Source: Purpureocillium takamizusanense
Taxonomy: Eukaryota; Ascomycota; Sordariomycetes; Hypocreales; Ophiocordycipitaceae
Length of the DNA: 64,000 nt
Reading direction: 5' to 3'
Assembly: GCF_022605165.1 (NCBI RefSeq)
Contig: NC_063075.1
Location: 496,001 to 560,000 of the forward strand
The notes below the pieces were generated by a model. The model had not been told where the DNA came from and searched no databases. It saw nothing but the letters and a program-made list of their open reading frames with translations. Of the stretch, positions 40,236 through 52,462 are shown piece by piece. The position numbers were made by a program, and so were the translations under genes. The first letter of the stretch is position 1. Each line of letters begins with the position of its first letter.

Positions 40236-41129
40236 GTATATACTATGAATGGCAGGTATACTGTAGGTACCATACCACCACTATGAAGTATGCTGTACTA
40301 GTACGCAAGCCGTTGCACACACACGCGCCGCGTGTCGATGAGGTCAACAAATTCGGGACGGCACATGCTGCAAGTTGTTGGCGGCGGCGGCGGGCTGGAC
40401 GGTGGAGCTGGTGGTGGTGCTGGTGGTGGTGCTGTAGGCACGAAGACGTTTGTTGTGTGGCGCGCGCTTTTGCATGTGATTGTGTCTCTGTTTTTTGGGT
40501 CCGTGTTCGCTGGTAATCATTGAAGCCCCGTACCTACACGGCTTTACATCTGACTGCTCCCCCTGGCGCCGTCGCAAGAGCGTCTGTGTTTTGTAAGTGT
40601 GTGTGGATCACCTCAACGGGGGGTGTTTGGTGCGGTGCGGTGCGGTGCGAATGTGGTGTCGCGCCACGGAGCCGAGGGGCCAACTGAAATGCCGTCTTGG
40701 ACCTTGGGGCCGGCTCTCATTGGCCGCGTCTCCTGATGGCTCTTTCCCGTGTTGACGAAGTGGAATGGCTTTGATGGAGGTGCGAGAAGTTGTGAGCTGT
40801 GGAGTCATGGATGGGATTTTTGATGACGACCAGCCCCTGCATGTGGTTCGCGTCTGGCGGCAAACATGGGGGAGGGGAGAGCTATGTCAAGCTTCGGCAG
40901 ATGCACGCGGCGCTGACAACAGTGTACAGCGAGACGTGCAAGCTAGGTACTTCGTAGAGGTACTTTGTACATTGTCTTGCAACAATCGTTCACCACCATT
41001 TTCAAGGCTTGAAGATGCCGCCTGTTAAACAGCGGGCGTCGCGCACCCAACCGCAGTGCTGTTGGAAAGACGGATGCGGGCCGATCGGACGGTAGTTACG
41101 AGACCGAGCTAGGTTCAGATAGAAGCTTA
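40236..41129. other. Intergenic stretch, no gene seen
   Basis: It contains CTGGTGGT- and CGGTG-type short repeats near 40400-40440 and 40632-40650. No convincing frame. Confidence 0.42.
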
Positions 41130-41590
41130 ATATGAAGTTGCTACCTTGGGTATCCCCGCATTTGCGCCATGTGATGTTGGTGTTCAGAAAATACTGATAC
41201 TTGCGAGACATCCGGCCGGAGCCCATCACCGACGAGAGAAAGGTCGAGCACTTTGAGCCCCTTGTCGAGATGAGCTCAAAGCTGTCAAATATAGCACAAA
41301 CTTGGATGGCGCTTCCATCCAGGCAAAGGCCCGCTCTTATAGTCGGAGAGGGACGGCCGGAATCACGAATTGAACCCAAGCCGATATACATATGTGACTA
41401 GAGCTTGGGGACTTACAGCACTGCAGCTATGGTACCCATTCTCAGACCATTAAGCTCGAGAAGGACTCGGGTACTTCTAAGTCCCTGGCAGGGAAACGAT
41501 CAACTACTGCTTGCAGCCAAGAGCCCGACGATGAGCTTCACGCCACTTTTACTGAGGTGACACTAATATGGCAGTAAAATGGTGTGCTCG
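41130..41590 (+). pseudogene. Decayed coding trace, unrecognised protein
   Basis: One frame reads FRKY-stop-YLRDIRPEPITDERKVEHFE, then PLVEMSSKLSNIAQTWMALP and QRPALIVGEGRPE before a stop at 41401. A second frame from about 41413 reads LQHCSYGTHSQTIKLEKDSG and continues to a stop near 41580. The composition is protein-like and the two segments look consecutive, but stops and a frame change break them and no usable intron joins them. I read this as a relic of a gene in an AT-richer region. No family is recognised. Confidence 0.33.
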
Positions 41591-44578
41591 GTGACGTTCA
41601 CAAAACCAAGAAAGCTGCAGCTCCAGCAGGGCTTGCGCGAACATCAACATGGGTATTAGGGATCCACCAAAAGCAAACCACGGCCAGGAGCAACATTCAG
41701 TCAAGGTTCGTTTCACTGCACTTACTCGAAAGACTACGGGCAAACCGTATACCGGTCCTCCATGGCTGCCTCCGGGAACATTAGCCAGATCTTCGCGAAT
41801 GAGTAAATTGTCGGATCATGGGTTTTTTTTTTCTGCCGTGGAATAACTCCCGTTAGAAACGCCCAACTTACAATATGAGAACATAGGTGAAGCACGCTCA
41901 TGGTGGGGGACACTGGTTGGGGCTCAATTATGCTATACTTGTTTCGAACGGGCGGTCAGGGTGATGCCTCCCCAGCATTGCTCCATCAAGCCATAAACGC
42001 CAATGATCATCTAGACAATGTTCTTCTACGGCAAATGCTGAACAGCAAGAAGTCTACTGGGAACTACGACCCGTTGGAGCGTGATGATCTAAGCAGCCAG
42101 GAAGTATGAGGTCCCCGGCTTTAAAGGACAGCCCATCTTGATATCACATCACAGGTGCCGGGTTTTCGATACAAGAAGATGGCTAAGAGGGACAAATGAT
42201 CAAGCTAGGCTACTTTCACACCTTCGCCTTAGAAAGTAAGGCATTTCCGCCTGGTCAGTTTCCACGGCGAAGGGGCCTTAATCAGGGACAGAACGAGCCC
42301 GGCCTTTGGCCGCTAAAACTTATAGTCGTCCCAAATGCCCTAGAAAGTTGAATCAATCTCCATGATGGGGTAGAAGAAAGTCCAAATAGTGTTCAAAGCG
42401 TATAGAATGTCAGGTATAATAAATGCTACATTCCGGCACGCCACATACTCGGAGCAGAACCTTCAGTATAATTTCAGCCATCGCATCACCAGTAAATAGG
42501 TCCCCAATTGGCATATATAAAGAGAGTCGTTTACAATGAAGGCCGAAATTTTACAAGCAGACGGATGCGTCGAGCGTGGGGGAGTACAAGGCGTCGTGGT
42601 CGTCCTGCACAGTTTACAGGCAGGGTTGGGCGGGATGAGGCTTTGGCCTGAGGACGCTGCTGGGTGACAAGGATGTGTGTTGGTGGGGGCGTGATAGGTT
42701 GGGACTCTTTTTTTTAAGTACTACGACAAGCCCCAAGATACCGACGGGTGGGCCTGGTGTGTGTTCTTCAAAACGCCGATATGAGTGCTTCAACAAGCTC
42801 AAGGTACAGAGCGGTGCGCGGGGGATGCACGAGCACAAGGACAATCACAAGGACGAGAAATGGGAGGAGTATGGATGCTCTGGAAATGGCTGAAGGGAGC
42901 ATGCGGCGGTTGAGAAGAGGCGTGCTTATACTCAATACTCCCCGTATATTCTTTTGTATTGGTGCATGCAAAGAAGAAGCACGAGTTACGAGCACCAGGC
43001 TAGCTTTAGCCCAAACCCAGAGGCCAGAAAGGAGCAACTGTCAACTGAGAGAATGCTGCGCTGCGATTTTTTGTCAGTGTGGCGGGTCGACGTGGGGGTG
43101 GCCGCTTGCGGGTGAAGGCAGGGAAGTGCCAACTCGGACAAGTTGTGTCTCAGACAGTTGATGTCAACCCAACTCACTTGGGTACTAACTAACTGCGAGA
43201 AGTATGACGTGCGTACCAAACTCCACACGGGGGAACTCGAGTCAACAATGGAACAGCGGACACTATGGAGACGGAGACAAAATTGAGGAAGTGAAGATGA
43301 AAGGATAGGGGAGGCTTCTTCAGATAGCCGAGTGCGTGGGTGGAGGAGGATGACGATGATGCAGGGACCCGTTTTGTTTCCAAGAATAGATACGAGGAGG
43401 GCACTCAGCCTCCTTGGGCCTCATCCATCAGCCACAGCCACTGCGGGGCTCCCATGCCCCCCAGGTGCCATGACGGTGCTTCGAAACGGACGCGGCGTGG
43501 CCGCTGTGGGATGCGCTACTGGCCAATTGCCAGCCAGATACTCCGTAGAACAGGTACAGATGCCTGCCAACCAGCCAGCCTGCCCCTGCCCTGCCCTGCC
43601 CTGCCTGCCCTGCCGGCGGCGACTCTCATCAGGCGTCTTGTGTGAGGTCGCTGCTGATCCCATCCATGCCATGGTCCATTGTCTCTGTGTCTCACTGCCG
43701 GGCCGTGGTGAGCACACCTCAGCGAGTGAGCACGCACACTGCTGTTGCGCATCCACCCACAGTGGTCGCATCGGGTCTCGGACGCATGCGGGCATCGGTG
43801 TCCTCGGCGCGGCAGGCAGACGGGGAAAGAAAGAAAAAAAGAGATGCCGGTCAACAGGGAAAAGTGCCGTTGCAGGTGGTAACTAATGCACTCACCAGCA
43901 GGGGGAATGGATACCTGACGGCCAGGGCAGGCAAGCAGAGCACCCGCAGCACAAGGCAGGCAGATGCCCGCCTGGCAGCCACACCTCACCCACCACGCGG
44001 GCTCATCTTGACCCCTGAAGCGGCTCGGGTGCCAGTGGGGCTGCCCTGGTGTTGGGCCAGCTCTCTCCCCCCTGACCTGAAGGGCGCTGAGAGAGGCAAG
44101 GCGAGGTGCTGCTGATGGCTGCCGCTGCTGCTACTGGTGCCGCGTTGTCGGTCTCCAGCATGAGGGTGGGTGTCCCTCGCCCCTGGAAACAGACGGCAGC
44201 AGGGCCCCGATGGGCTGGCTGGGTTTTGGTCCATCCATCCATCCATCCATCCATCAGGTGGTGAGGTCAGCCCTTCCAGCAAGCAGCTGCTCCAGAGGCC
44301 TTGACCTCATTCATCGCGGCTGTCTTTCTTCCTCCCCCTCCCCTCCTGCTCCAGTCGTCTCCCATCTTTCAGCCTCAGCTCCCACCGCCAATTGTCTCTC
44401 GTTCATCTCCTTCTCCTTCTTCTCCATACACACGAGCAGCCAGCTCGTCACGGCCGCCAGCTTCACCGCCCAGCAGCTCTCAATTGCCACCTCCACGCCC
44501 GCCTCCGTTCTCCGAAGCCATCACCATCCACCACCAAACCCAGCCCGCACCCGGCCGACCATCACCGACTCGCCTCCA
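41591..44578. other. Gene-poor stretch, AT-richer first half
   Basis: Up to about 42,600 the sequence is AT-richer than the rest of the window. It has one 68-codon frame at 41903-42109 whose second half looks protein-like (LLHQAINANDHLDNVLLRQM) but has no start context or domain. From 42,700 to 44,578 the frames overlap on both strands. Repeats: (CCTGC)n near 43588-43615 and (CATC)n near 44229-44255. The last 300 bp is the CT-rich leader of gna1. Confidence 0.4.
44229..44255. repeat. (CATC)n microsatellite upstream of gna1
   Basis: Six or more consecutive CATC units about 330 bp upstream of the gna1 ATG. Confidence 0.85.
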
Positions 44579-45271
44579 ATGCCCAGCCTCGTCATCCCCG
44601 GCGCCTCGTCCTTCAACGCCATGGCCGCCGACGAGGGCCTCTTCCCCTCGTACCTCGTCTCCCCCGACGTCTCGGCCGCCCTGCCCGAAGGCTACAAGCT
44701 GCGGCCTCTGCGCCGCTCCGACTACGACACGGGCTTCCTCGACTGCCTGCGCGTCCTGACCACGGTCGGCGACATCGCCAAGGACGACTTTGAGGCTCAG
44801 TACGAGCGCATGGTCAAGCAGGAGGGCTACTACATCATCGTCATCGAAGACGACGCTGGCGCCGTCGTTGCCACGGGCGCCCTGATTGTCGAACGCAAGT
44901 TGTATGTGCCCCATATGATGTCCCCCCTTTTGCCATGATGCTTCTCCTACTTGCTGTGTCGGCAACAAGCTACCGGCCTGCCTGCCTGCTCCAATGACAA
45001 CCAAGCTGACCTCCCCGTGTCCGTCAGCATCCACAACCTCGGCGCCGTCGGCCACATCGAAGACATTGCCGTGTCCAAGAGCCAGCAGGGCAAGAAGCTC
45101 GGGCTGCGCCTCATTCAGGCCCTCGACTTCGTCGCCGAGCGCATTGGCTGCTACAAGAGCATCCTCGACTGCAGCGACGCCAACGAGGGCTTCTACATCA
45201 AGTGCGGCTTCCGCAGAGCCGGCCTGCAGATGGCGCACTACTACGAGGGCAGCAAAAGTAAGCCCCAATAG
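44579..45271 (+). CDS. gna1: Glucosamine-6-phosphate N-acetyltransferase
   Basis: Exons 44579-44901 and 45028-45271, phase 2, 188 residues. The 126-bp intron has a GTATGT donor, AAGCTGACC branch site and GTCAG acceptor. The GNAT fold is clear: LPEGYKLRPLRRSDYDTGFL, then the splice joins IVERKF to IHNLGAVGHIEDIAVSKSQQ, GKKLGLRLIQ (the acetyl-CoA pyrophosphate loop Q-x2-G-x-G/K type), and CYKSILDCSDANEGFYIKCG followed by FRRAGLQMAHYYE. Gna1 (EC 2.3.1.4) acetylates glucosamine-6-phosphate with acetyl-CoA in the cytosol, on the route to UDP-GlcNAc and chitin. The start at 44579 (MPSLVIPGASSFNAMAADEG) is the first in-frame ATG after the CT-rich leader; the ATG at MAADEG is a possible shorter start. 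Confidence 0.95.
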
Positions 45272-47923
45272 CGCTCTAGCGACGCACAATTTTTGGCCCG
45301 TCCGTCCGTGTTTGGTCGGGGCCGACGAAGGAGGTCCATTTGGAAATAGATGAAGGGGGCTTGGTTGAGCTGTTGTCGTCGGATCGACGGCCGTCTGTGT
45401 TTCAGGGCATCGTCAGGCCGCGAGTTGAGCGATGCTGCAATACGGCTTTTGTTATTGGTTTTCTTGTTTATTTTGTCTCCGGCCTCGGCGACGGTCTTCC
45501 TTTTTCGGGTGTCCACGTTTTTTTAACAACGGCGCAGGGAGCAAAATCTAGAGAGGTGGACAACCCGCTTGGAGGGTTCTGGGTTCCGGGCCCAACGCGG
45601 TGGCTGATTGGGCAATATAACAGGCTTTTCCCAAGACGCACATGTTCCGGCGGCGAGGTCCGTGAGTACCGAGCAAGCGGTGCGACGCGGTGCGATATGC
45701 CGCGCCGGCGTGCGAGATGACAGCTGAATGCAACATGGTTGGTAGACGGAGCGAGCCGCTGCGACACAATCGACGTCGGCGACGCCATCGCCGTGGCCGG
45801 TGGCGCGCGTCGGACGTCGAGGCAGTCGCGGTATGTCACCCGACGTCTGGTTGTAGATGGGCCGCTTGCCATGCGCACCTTGGTCAGCCCTCGCCAGATC
45901 CCCCCATTGGGCCTCGACCGATGCACAGTCCTGCACGACCGGAGAGGGGCAGCGCAAGCTTGACCAGGGGACGGGCCGGACGTGCTGCCCGCTTCCCCAG
46001 ATTCTCGCCCTTGTTCTGCGGCACCCTCGCCGACGCGGAGAGATGATCATGCATCCTCTCTAGCCCGGGAGTCGAGGCCGTTTAGCGAACCCGGCACGAG
46101 CAAGCATATTGTAACTTGATAGGCCCGCAGCAGAAATGCCAGCAAGCCCTAGGCAGATGGCCTTTCCATCTGCGGTGGGTGTTCTCGCCGTGGCGGCCCC
46201 CCCGCCCGCCACGGCTGCTGAGCCCAAGTCACAGGTGTGGTCTCGCGCGCACTACCTTGGCTGTATGCATGCGTGGGCGCAACGCGGGGTGGCACAGGGA
46301 CGAAAATGGTGTGTCGTACAAAGGGTAAGTGGTGTTTGCGTGGTGTAGTAATAGGTATTAGTCCAACGTTGTAGTTTGCGCGGCGCGCGCGATCGCGGCA
46401 TGTGATCGTGACGGGGGGTCCCGTTCGGGGTCGGTTCGGGGTCGCTCTGCCAAAAATCTGAGGGGGTGGGAGAGTGAGTGAGGGGGAGAGGGGAAGGAGG
46501 AGGATGGACGGGTGCATCCATGGCCTACGTACTTGGTGGAGACTTGTATGGGAGAGAGAAGAAGGGGGGGGGTGGCATGGTCTTTCGGTCGCCATCTCGT
46601 GTCTGGAAGGGCTCTCTTTTTTTCCTTTCTTCTTCCTCCTCCTCCTCGGTCTGCGTTTCTTGACCTTGTCTGTCAGTTGAAGTTTGTTGTCGTTGACGGC
46701 CTGTCTGTAGGCTTGGTTGATATCAGGCTCATCATCAGGGCACCGAGCCTCGGCTCAACTCGCACCAGACAGACCCTCGCGCCGTCTTATTAGTAGTGCC
46801 AGGACCACACATACACACTACCTACTTACCACCTCACGCGACAGACAGCCCCCTTGGGCATGATTCTTGTTCCCCCCAACAAGGGACAGGGCACTGAACA
46901 TATTCTTCGTCCACCCAAGGGACACGGCACTGAACAAAAAGGCAACGCGGTCCAGACATTAATAATGCTCGAGGAGTTGCACTCCGTGATTGCGCGGGTG
47001 CGCATCGCGGCCTTGCAGGCAGAGTACGTCTTTTAATGCTGTTTGCTTCCTTGCTTGGGTTACACACACACATACACACACACACACACCACTCAAGTAC
47101 AGATAATTCTGCACGTCACCGTCACCCCTTTGCGCCCACCCATGACACGCGCGCGCAGACAACTCACCCTCCGTCCCTCGAGTCCCTCTCCCAATTTTTT
47201 GTGGCGCGCACATTCTCCTGGTTTGTGGCCTGCCACCAACCAACCTGTCGTGTCGTATAGCCGCAACTACCTTCCCACCTACCTACCTACGAATACCTGT
47301 AGTACCTACCTACCTACCTGCCTGCACATCCATATATACTGTACACAGACCGCCTCCCCCTGGCATGCTAGAGTACTGAACGATACGCTGACGGGCACGT
47401 GTTACCGCTAATGCTCACAGCGCGCTCGCGCGGGTCCCGTCGACGTCAGGCCGCGCCGTCGTGCGCAGCCAGCGCAGCAAGGTCACGGCCGTCAAGGGCC
47501 CGGACGGGTGCAGGCATGCTAAGAGGAGGGTGGTGCGGGCACGAGCGGGGAGTGTCTGAGGAATTAGACGGGAGAAGAGAAGAGAAATAAAAACAGAAAA
47601 TGAGAAATGAACATGAGCGGTTCTGTCATGTGTGGACTGATTCAAGCAGGGGAGCGAGCATTGGGGATGACTGTAGATGCGAGGAGATGCAATGGCAGGA
47701 TGCAGTCGACAACTGGTCTACATCTAAATCTATGATAGGCCTTTCTTCTGACAATGGCACGCCTCTTGATACAACTGAACCTTTGACGCCCCGACTCAAC
47801 TGTCTGTACTGTACGTCTGCGCGTAGAGTCGACTCCAGGGGGCCATTGTTCCCCTCGCCCCCCCTTTCTTCCCCGTCTCCCCAAAACTGCCCCCCTACCA
47901 GCAGCTCAAACCCGCCGCAGCAT
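45272..47923. other. Intergenic stretch with microsatellites, no gene called
   Basis: Frames overlap on both strands without domains. It contains a G-run near 46563, (AC)n at about 47062-47090, CCTA runs at about 47271-47320, and a TATATACTGTACACAG word near 47334 shared with the palindrome at 28131. Confidence 0.42.
47062..47090. repeat. (AC)n microsatellite
   Basis: Run of AC dinucleotides with a few interruptions. Confidence 0.8.
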
Positions 47924-48784
47924 TCACCTCCCCATCCACCCGCCGTCCACGACCAGCGTGTGTCCGCTCACGTACCCGCTCGCCCGGCTGGCGAGGTACA
48001 CAGCCGTGCCCTTGAAGTCGTCGGGGGTGCCCCATCGCGCGGCGGGGATGCGCGCGCTGATGCTCGCCAGGCGGTCCGGGTCGTTGAGCAGCGCCGTGTT
48101 CATCTCCGTCTCGACGTACCCCGGGGCGATGGCGTTGACGGTGACGCCGCGCGCCGTCCACTCGTTGGCGAGCGACTTGGTCAGCTGCCCGACGGCGCCC
48201 TTGGACGCCGCGTACGCCGGCACCGTCAGCCCGCCCTGGAACGTCAGCAGCGAGGCGAAGTTGATGACGCTGCCGCGCCGGCCCGTCGCGGGCGAGGGCT
48301 CGAGCGAGAGCATGTGCGCGCCCATGTCCCGGCAGAGCGTGAAGACGGCGTTGAGGTTGACCTGCAGGACCTCGTCAAAGTCGGCGTCCGGGAACACCTC
48401 GCACTTGTGCCGCCGCTGGATCCCCGCGCACGTCACCAGGATGCGCACCTGGTGCCCGTCGGCGAGGATCTTGGGCGTCAGCGCGGCGACCTGCTCGCGC
48501 GACGCCATGTCGGCCGTGTAGATGGAGGCCTTGCGCCCGAGCCTCTCGACGGCCTCCTTGGTGGCCGTGCTGGACGTGTCCCTCTACACATGGAGCTCGC
48601 CGCCGTAACTCGTAAGTGAGAGTGCTCGCGAGCGTGTGGTGGTGACATGGAGAAAACGCACCTGGACGAGGATGAGGTCCGCGCCGGCCTCGGCCAGGCC
48701 AATGGCCACGGCCTGGCCGATGCCGCGGGTGCAGCCCGTGACGACGGCCGTATGGCCCTCGAGCGAGAAGAGGGACGACGCCAT
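47924..48784 (-). CDS. Short-chain dehydrogenase/reductase, KduD-like
   Basis: Exons 48784-48662 and 48583-47924, phase 0, donor GTGCGT and acceptor GTGTAG, 260 residues. Classical SDR motifs are in order: TGCTRGIG (residues 16-23, NAD(P) binding), CAGI (93-96, usually NAG), catalytic Ser 152 in VINFAS, Tyr 165 and Lys 169 in YAASKGAV, then [12 protein letters not shown] and the C-terminal [13 protein letters not shown]. The start [17 protein letters not shown] and overall pattern resemble 2-deoxy-D-gluconate 3-dehydrogenase (KduD-like) and related sugar-acid reductases. Substrate assignment is weak within this large family. No transporter or sugar-acid pathway neighbour supports a specific role. 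Confidence 0.9.
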
Positions 48785-49868
48785 TCTATGACTGAGATAC
48801 AAGTATACTCCTGGGGGGGGAGGAGACGTGCTTGCTGCTGCTGCTGCTGCTACAGATGTTCGCCAGTCCGGGATCGGTCAATCTGCTGCACTCTCAACAA
48901 GCAAGCTTGCGCCGTTGTTCAAGAAGGCTGGAGAGGATAGATAGACGGTAGATAAAAGGGTCCAGCGGCAGCTCTCACTCGAGGGGCATTTGCCGACGGA
49001 TGGCCGACGGCAGGGTATGTGGAGAGAGGAGGAGCGTCCGTCAGGCGCCGCGCCGGCGGCTATCGACCGTCATCGCCGCCACTTGCCGAATGAGGCAATC
49101 AATCCCCACACGGCCTCCTCTCCGCGTCGCCTCCGAACCTCACAGCCTACCCTGTACCCCATGTCCGGTTCTCGGTCGACGTTAAATTGTGTGACACCTT
49201 GGAGCGTAGTACCAGAGCGCTCTTTGCAAAAGGATAGGGCGAGTGTCAGTCGGACTGGCAAGACGCTAGCGAGCTGTAGCCCTGGCTGGTCCTAGCTGGC
49301 TAGGATCTTACACGCATATACCAAGCCAGTCTGCGTATGAGGATACCGGCGAGGGCGTTCATCATCACAGTTACCCTGAAAACAAGGTTGTGGGTAGATA
49401 CCTCCTTAATTCGGTAATAATATTTCTACACCCATACCATGCTCTAGTCAGCCCCGTCAGGCCATAGTATACCGACGTGATACGCTACCCAGCTCTGAAT
49501 TGAAAAGTTTGCGAGTAGACGGCATCGGGCCGATCTATACAAGTCTCTCCAAAATGAGAGCGTACTTGACCTTCATCCCACACCGTGATACCCACTAACA
49601 TACCGTGCGCCTTGCTCAAATTTTTTAGAACGATCATATGTCATCGTCATGCGCTCCTCCCCAATTGGAACGCTTCGCTTTGAGAGCCATTGTAAAGAAA
49701 TGGGGGAAACCAGGAAACCCGCCGTGACCTCTCCTGATATGGAACCTGAACCGCGTGCACCCAGCGCAACAAAAAAGTTCCCATCACCTTGCTGTAGCAC
49801 GATAAAGTCTTCCCATGGCAACAATCTGCATGTATCGCGACGCCCGCGTCTGGTGTCGACACGTCGGT
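48785..49868. other. Intergenic stretch, no gene seen
   Basis: Upstream region of the SDR gene and 3' flank of the zinc-cluster gene. A short CTG run lies near 48833-48850. Only short frames. Confidence 0.45.
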
Positions 49869-52462
49869 CTAGTTCCTGCCGGGTGCCCTATGAAGCATCC
49901 CTTCCGCGAGCTGGGCCACAGGGTGCGCGGCGCTCATCTCAGAGAGCAACAGCCGCGCTTGCGCCACCGCTGGCATGTTGATGATGTGTGATTGTCGCCG
50001 CAGTTGCCGGTTGCGTTGCCCGCCACTCGATGTGCCCCCGTGTTCGGGTTCCACGTCCATCGCACTGTCGTCAGACTCCTTCTTGATGGCATCCTCCGGC
50101 GACTCGGCCATCCTGAGGGCAGCCTCGTCGCCGAGGTCCTTAAGCTGGGGGGGCATGGGTACGGCTCCGAGCATACCGTGCCCGGCCTCCTCGACGGCCA
50201 GGCTCAGCAGACCCGCCGCGCACACAAAGTACGGCACTAGGGGGGACACGTGCTGCAAGCCGAACATTCCGGCGTACGACTGGGAGAGCGCGAGAATCGA
50301 CTGCGCGGCTTGCAGAGATATCTCACGCGGATGTGCATTGAGCCCTTCAAGCGGCGTGCTGACGTGGGGTCGGAAAAGAGAGAGCAAGCAGAATTGGTAA
50401 TACATGCTGCAGCAGGCGCATCAGCTCAGTTATTGGACCGTCCGTTATACATGACCAAATACTTGGGATAAGAAAATGGGGTTGATTCCATCAGCATATA
50501 GGGGTCCTCACTGGATGAAAAGAACGAATGGAGAGTTGCTCCCGTCAGTCTTGAGCATCGCAAAGAAGCTCTCGTACCAGTCGAGGCATCGGTAGTATGT
50601 CAACACGACCTCATCGGCCGTGGTCGCGCGCGACGGCGACGGCGACGATGACGACGGCGACGCCGCGAGGAGTTTATATACCCATTCGGTGAGTTGAAAG
50701 ATCTTGGCTGGAATAAGCTGCAGGCTGCTGAGTTGGGACGCGTGCTCAGCCGTCAGTGATTCTATATCAGTGCCGTCAGCTTGCTGTACTTGATGATTTG
50801 AACGCTCGGGCGGATGCTTGTGCCACTGACTGCATTCCATAGACTGTACGGGCGAGTTGCTCGGCTCGTAGACGCAAGGGGGCTGGTCAAGGGCGACCCC
50901 GTCGTCCTGCAATATCGCGATGTGAACCCCGGCAGGTTGTGCTGTCAAGAGCTTGAGTATTCTGGGGTGGTAGAAGAGAGATACTTCTGGTCAGTCTTAT
51001 TGCACAAGCCCACTACGGTACAAGGAATGCCGAGGCAGGATGCCATACCGGACGAGCGAGATGGCGCCGCAGTATGTCGTCGCGCGTACAAGTGCGTCCT
51101 GGCTGCCATGCTTGTCCGCAGCGGGCGGCTCTCGAAGGCATAGCTCCGTCATCGCCGCGGCGAATGATTCGGAAAGCTCTCTCGCCTCCGCCTCACGGCC
51201 GCAGCTGACTTGATACAGCGCCAGCATGCCGAGGGCTTGAATATCAGGGAGGCTGCCCGGCCGCCCCTGGCCGTTTATCAGGGCCTCGGCCTCCTCGTAC
51301 AAAGCCTGGCTATCAGACGTGGCAGAGGAGAAAGAGCCGATTTCGGCCGCAGTGACGGGGTGGTTTTCCTGGTCTGACCGGCGCCGCTGTGGACAGGCAT
51401 GAGGATGCTCGCCCAAAACCTGCATCGACAGGGCGAGGAGCGAGTTGACGAGCGCCCGAGAGCAGTAACGCCCCTCTCCACTGGAAAAGTCCCGCAGAAA
51501 GGGGTCCTTGCAGAGGAGGCAGAAGGGCAGATAGTCCCACGTAAGAAGCGACTCGAGGTGGTCCCGGACCTTCGCAACTGACCATCCGGTGCGGGTCCAA
51601 GAGGCCGCGCCGTGTAGGTTCTCGTCCCCGGATGTGGACAGCTGCGAGGGAACAGAGCCCGCACCGGACCCTGGCGTCGTCGTGATACGGTTGGTTTCGG
51701 AGAGTGTGTCGACCGACCGGAGGCGCTCGCTCGTCCGGCCGGAGAATCCGTCGCTATATGTATCATCTGTGGCCGACGCAGAGGGCAAGGCGCCGCTACA
51801 GTGCGGGCAAGTTGACGGTCGGATATCAGAGACGGAGGCGTCAGTGGACGAAGTCGCCTGCGAATTTCCATGGATAGCTTGTGCGATGATGCCGGCTGAA
51901 ATGGAAAGAGGCGCTCCAGAAACCCTCATGTGGCCGGGGAGGTCGTTGTATATGGACAGGCGCGTGACGGTGCCGTCCATGAGGCCCTGTGCCACCATGT
52001 GGTACGTGTCGGCATCGTCCATGGAGGAGAGGGCGTCGAGAAGAGCATCGCTACGCTCGTTGGTCCGCCGCAACCGCTCGATTTCGGCGCGAAGGTCGTC
52101 CTTGGACTCCCGCCGCGAGTGGTCGAAGAGACACTCCAGACCTGCCTCCTTGCACCTTTCGCAAGGGTCTTCACCATCACACTACCACGGGGGTCGGAAG
52201 GGGTCAGCACACGCTGCAGTCATGGCCAAAAAGGTGGATGTATGCGCGTTGGGTGACGGGTGACTGACGCGAGAGATCAACGGGACTACGTCGCGAGCGG
52301 GCAGCACGGACAGGACTCCGACGAAACGTCGCGGGGGCAGAGGAAGTGACGGCATCCGCCAAAGGGGAAATAACGGGGCATATCCCCAGGGTTCATGCTC
52401 ACCTTGGCTCTTTTTCTCCTGCAGCGCTGGCATGCCATGCGAACCTGGTGTCGCCGAGGCAT
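49869..52462 (-). CDS. Zn(II)2Cys6 transcription factor with fungal-specific domain
   Basis: Four exons, 52462-52403, 52181-51049, 50961-50512 and 50406-49869, with phases 0, 2 and 2, give 726 residues. The short first exon supplies MPRRHQVRMACQRCRRKRAK, and splicing adds CDGEDPCERCKEAGLEC. The six zinc cysteines are C11, C14, C21, C27, C30 and C37 with C-x2-C-x6-C-x5-C-x2-C-x6-C spacing. A coiled coil follows (KDDLRAEIERLRRTNERSDA). The middle homology region includes LLTWDYLPFCLLCKDPFLRD and YCSRALVNSLLALSMQ. The last splice gives VLFIHMYYQFCLLSLFRPHV, a typical piece of the fungal-specific transcription factor domain. It is a nuclear activator or repressor; target genes are unknown, and the neighbouring SDR is only a possible one. 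Confidence 0.93.

Noticed and set aside
44480..45289. 269-codon minus-strand frame opposite gna1
   Set aside because: It crosses the gna1 intron without splice logic and has no domain; gna1 is unmistakable on the plus strand.
47600..48619. 339-codon plus-strand frame opposite the short-chain dehydrogenase
   Set aside because: Shadow of the SDR frame; no domain, and the SDR motifs are complete on the minus strand.
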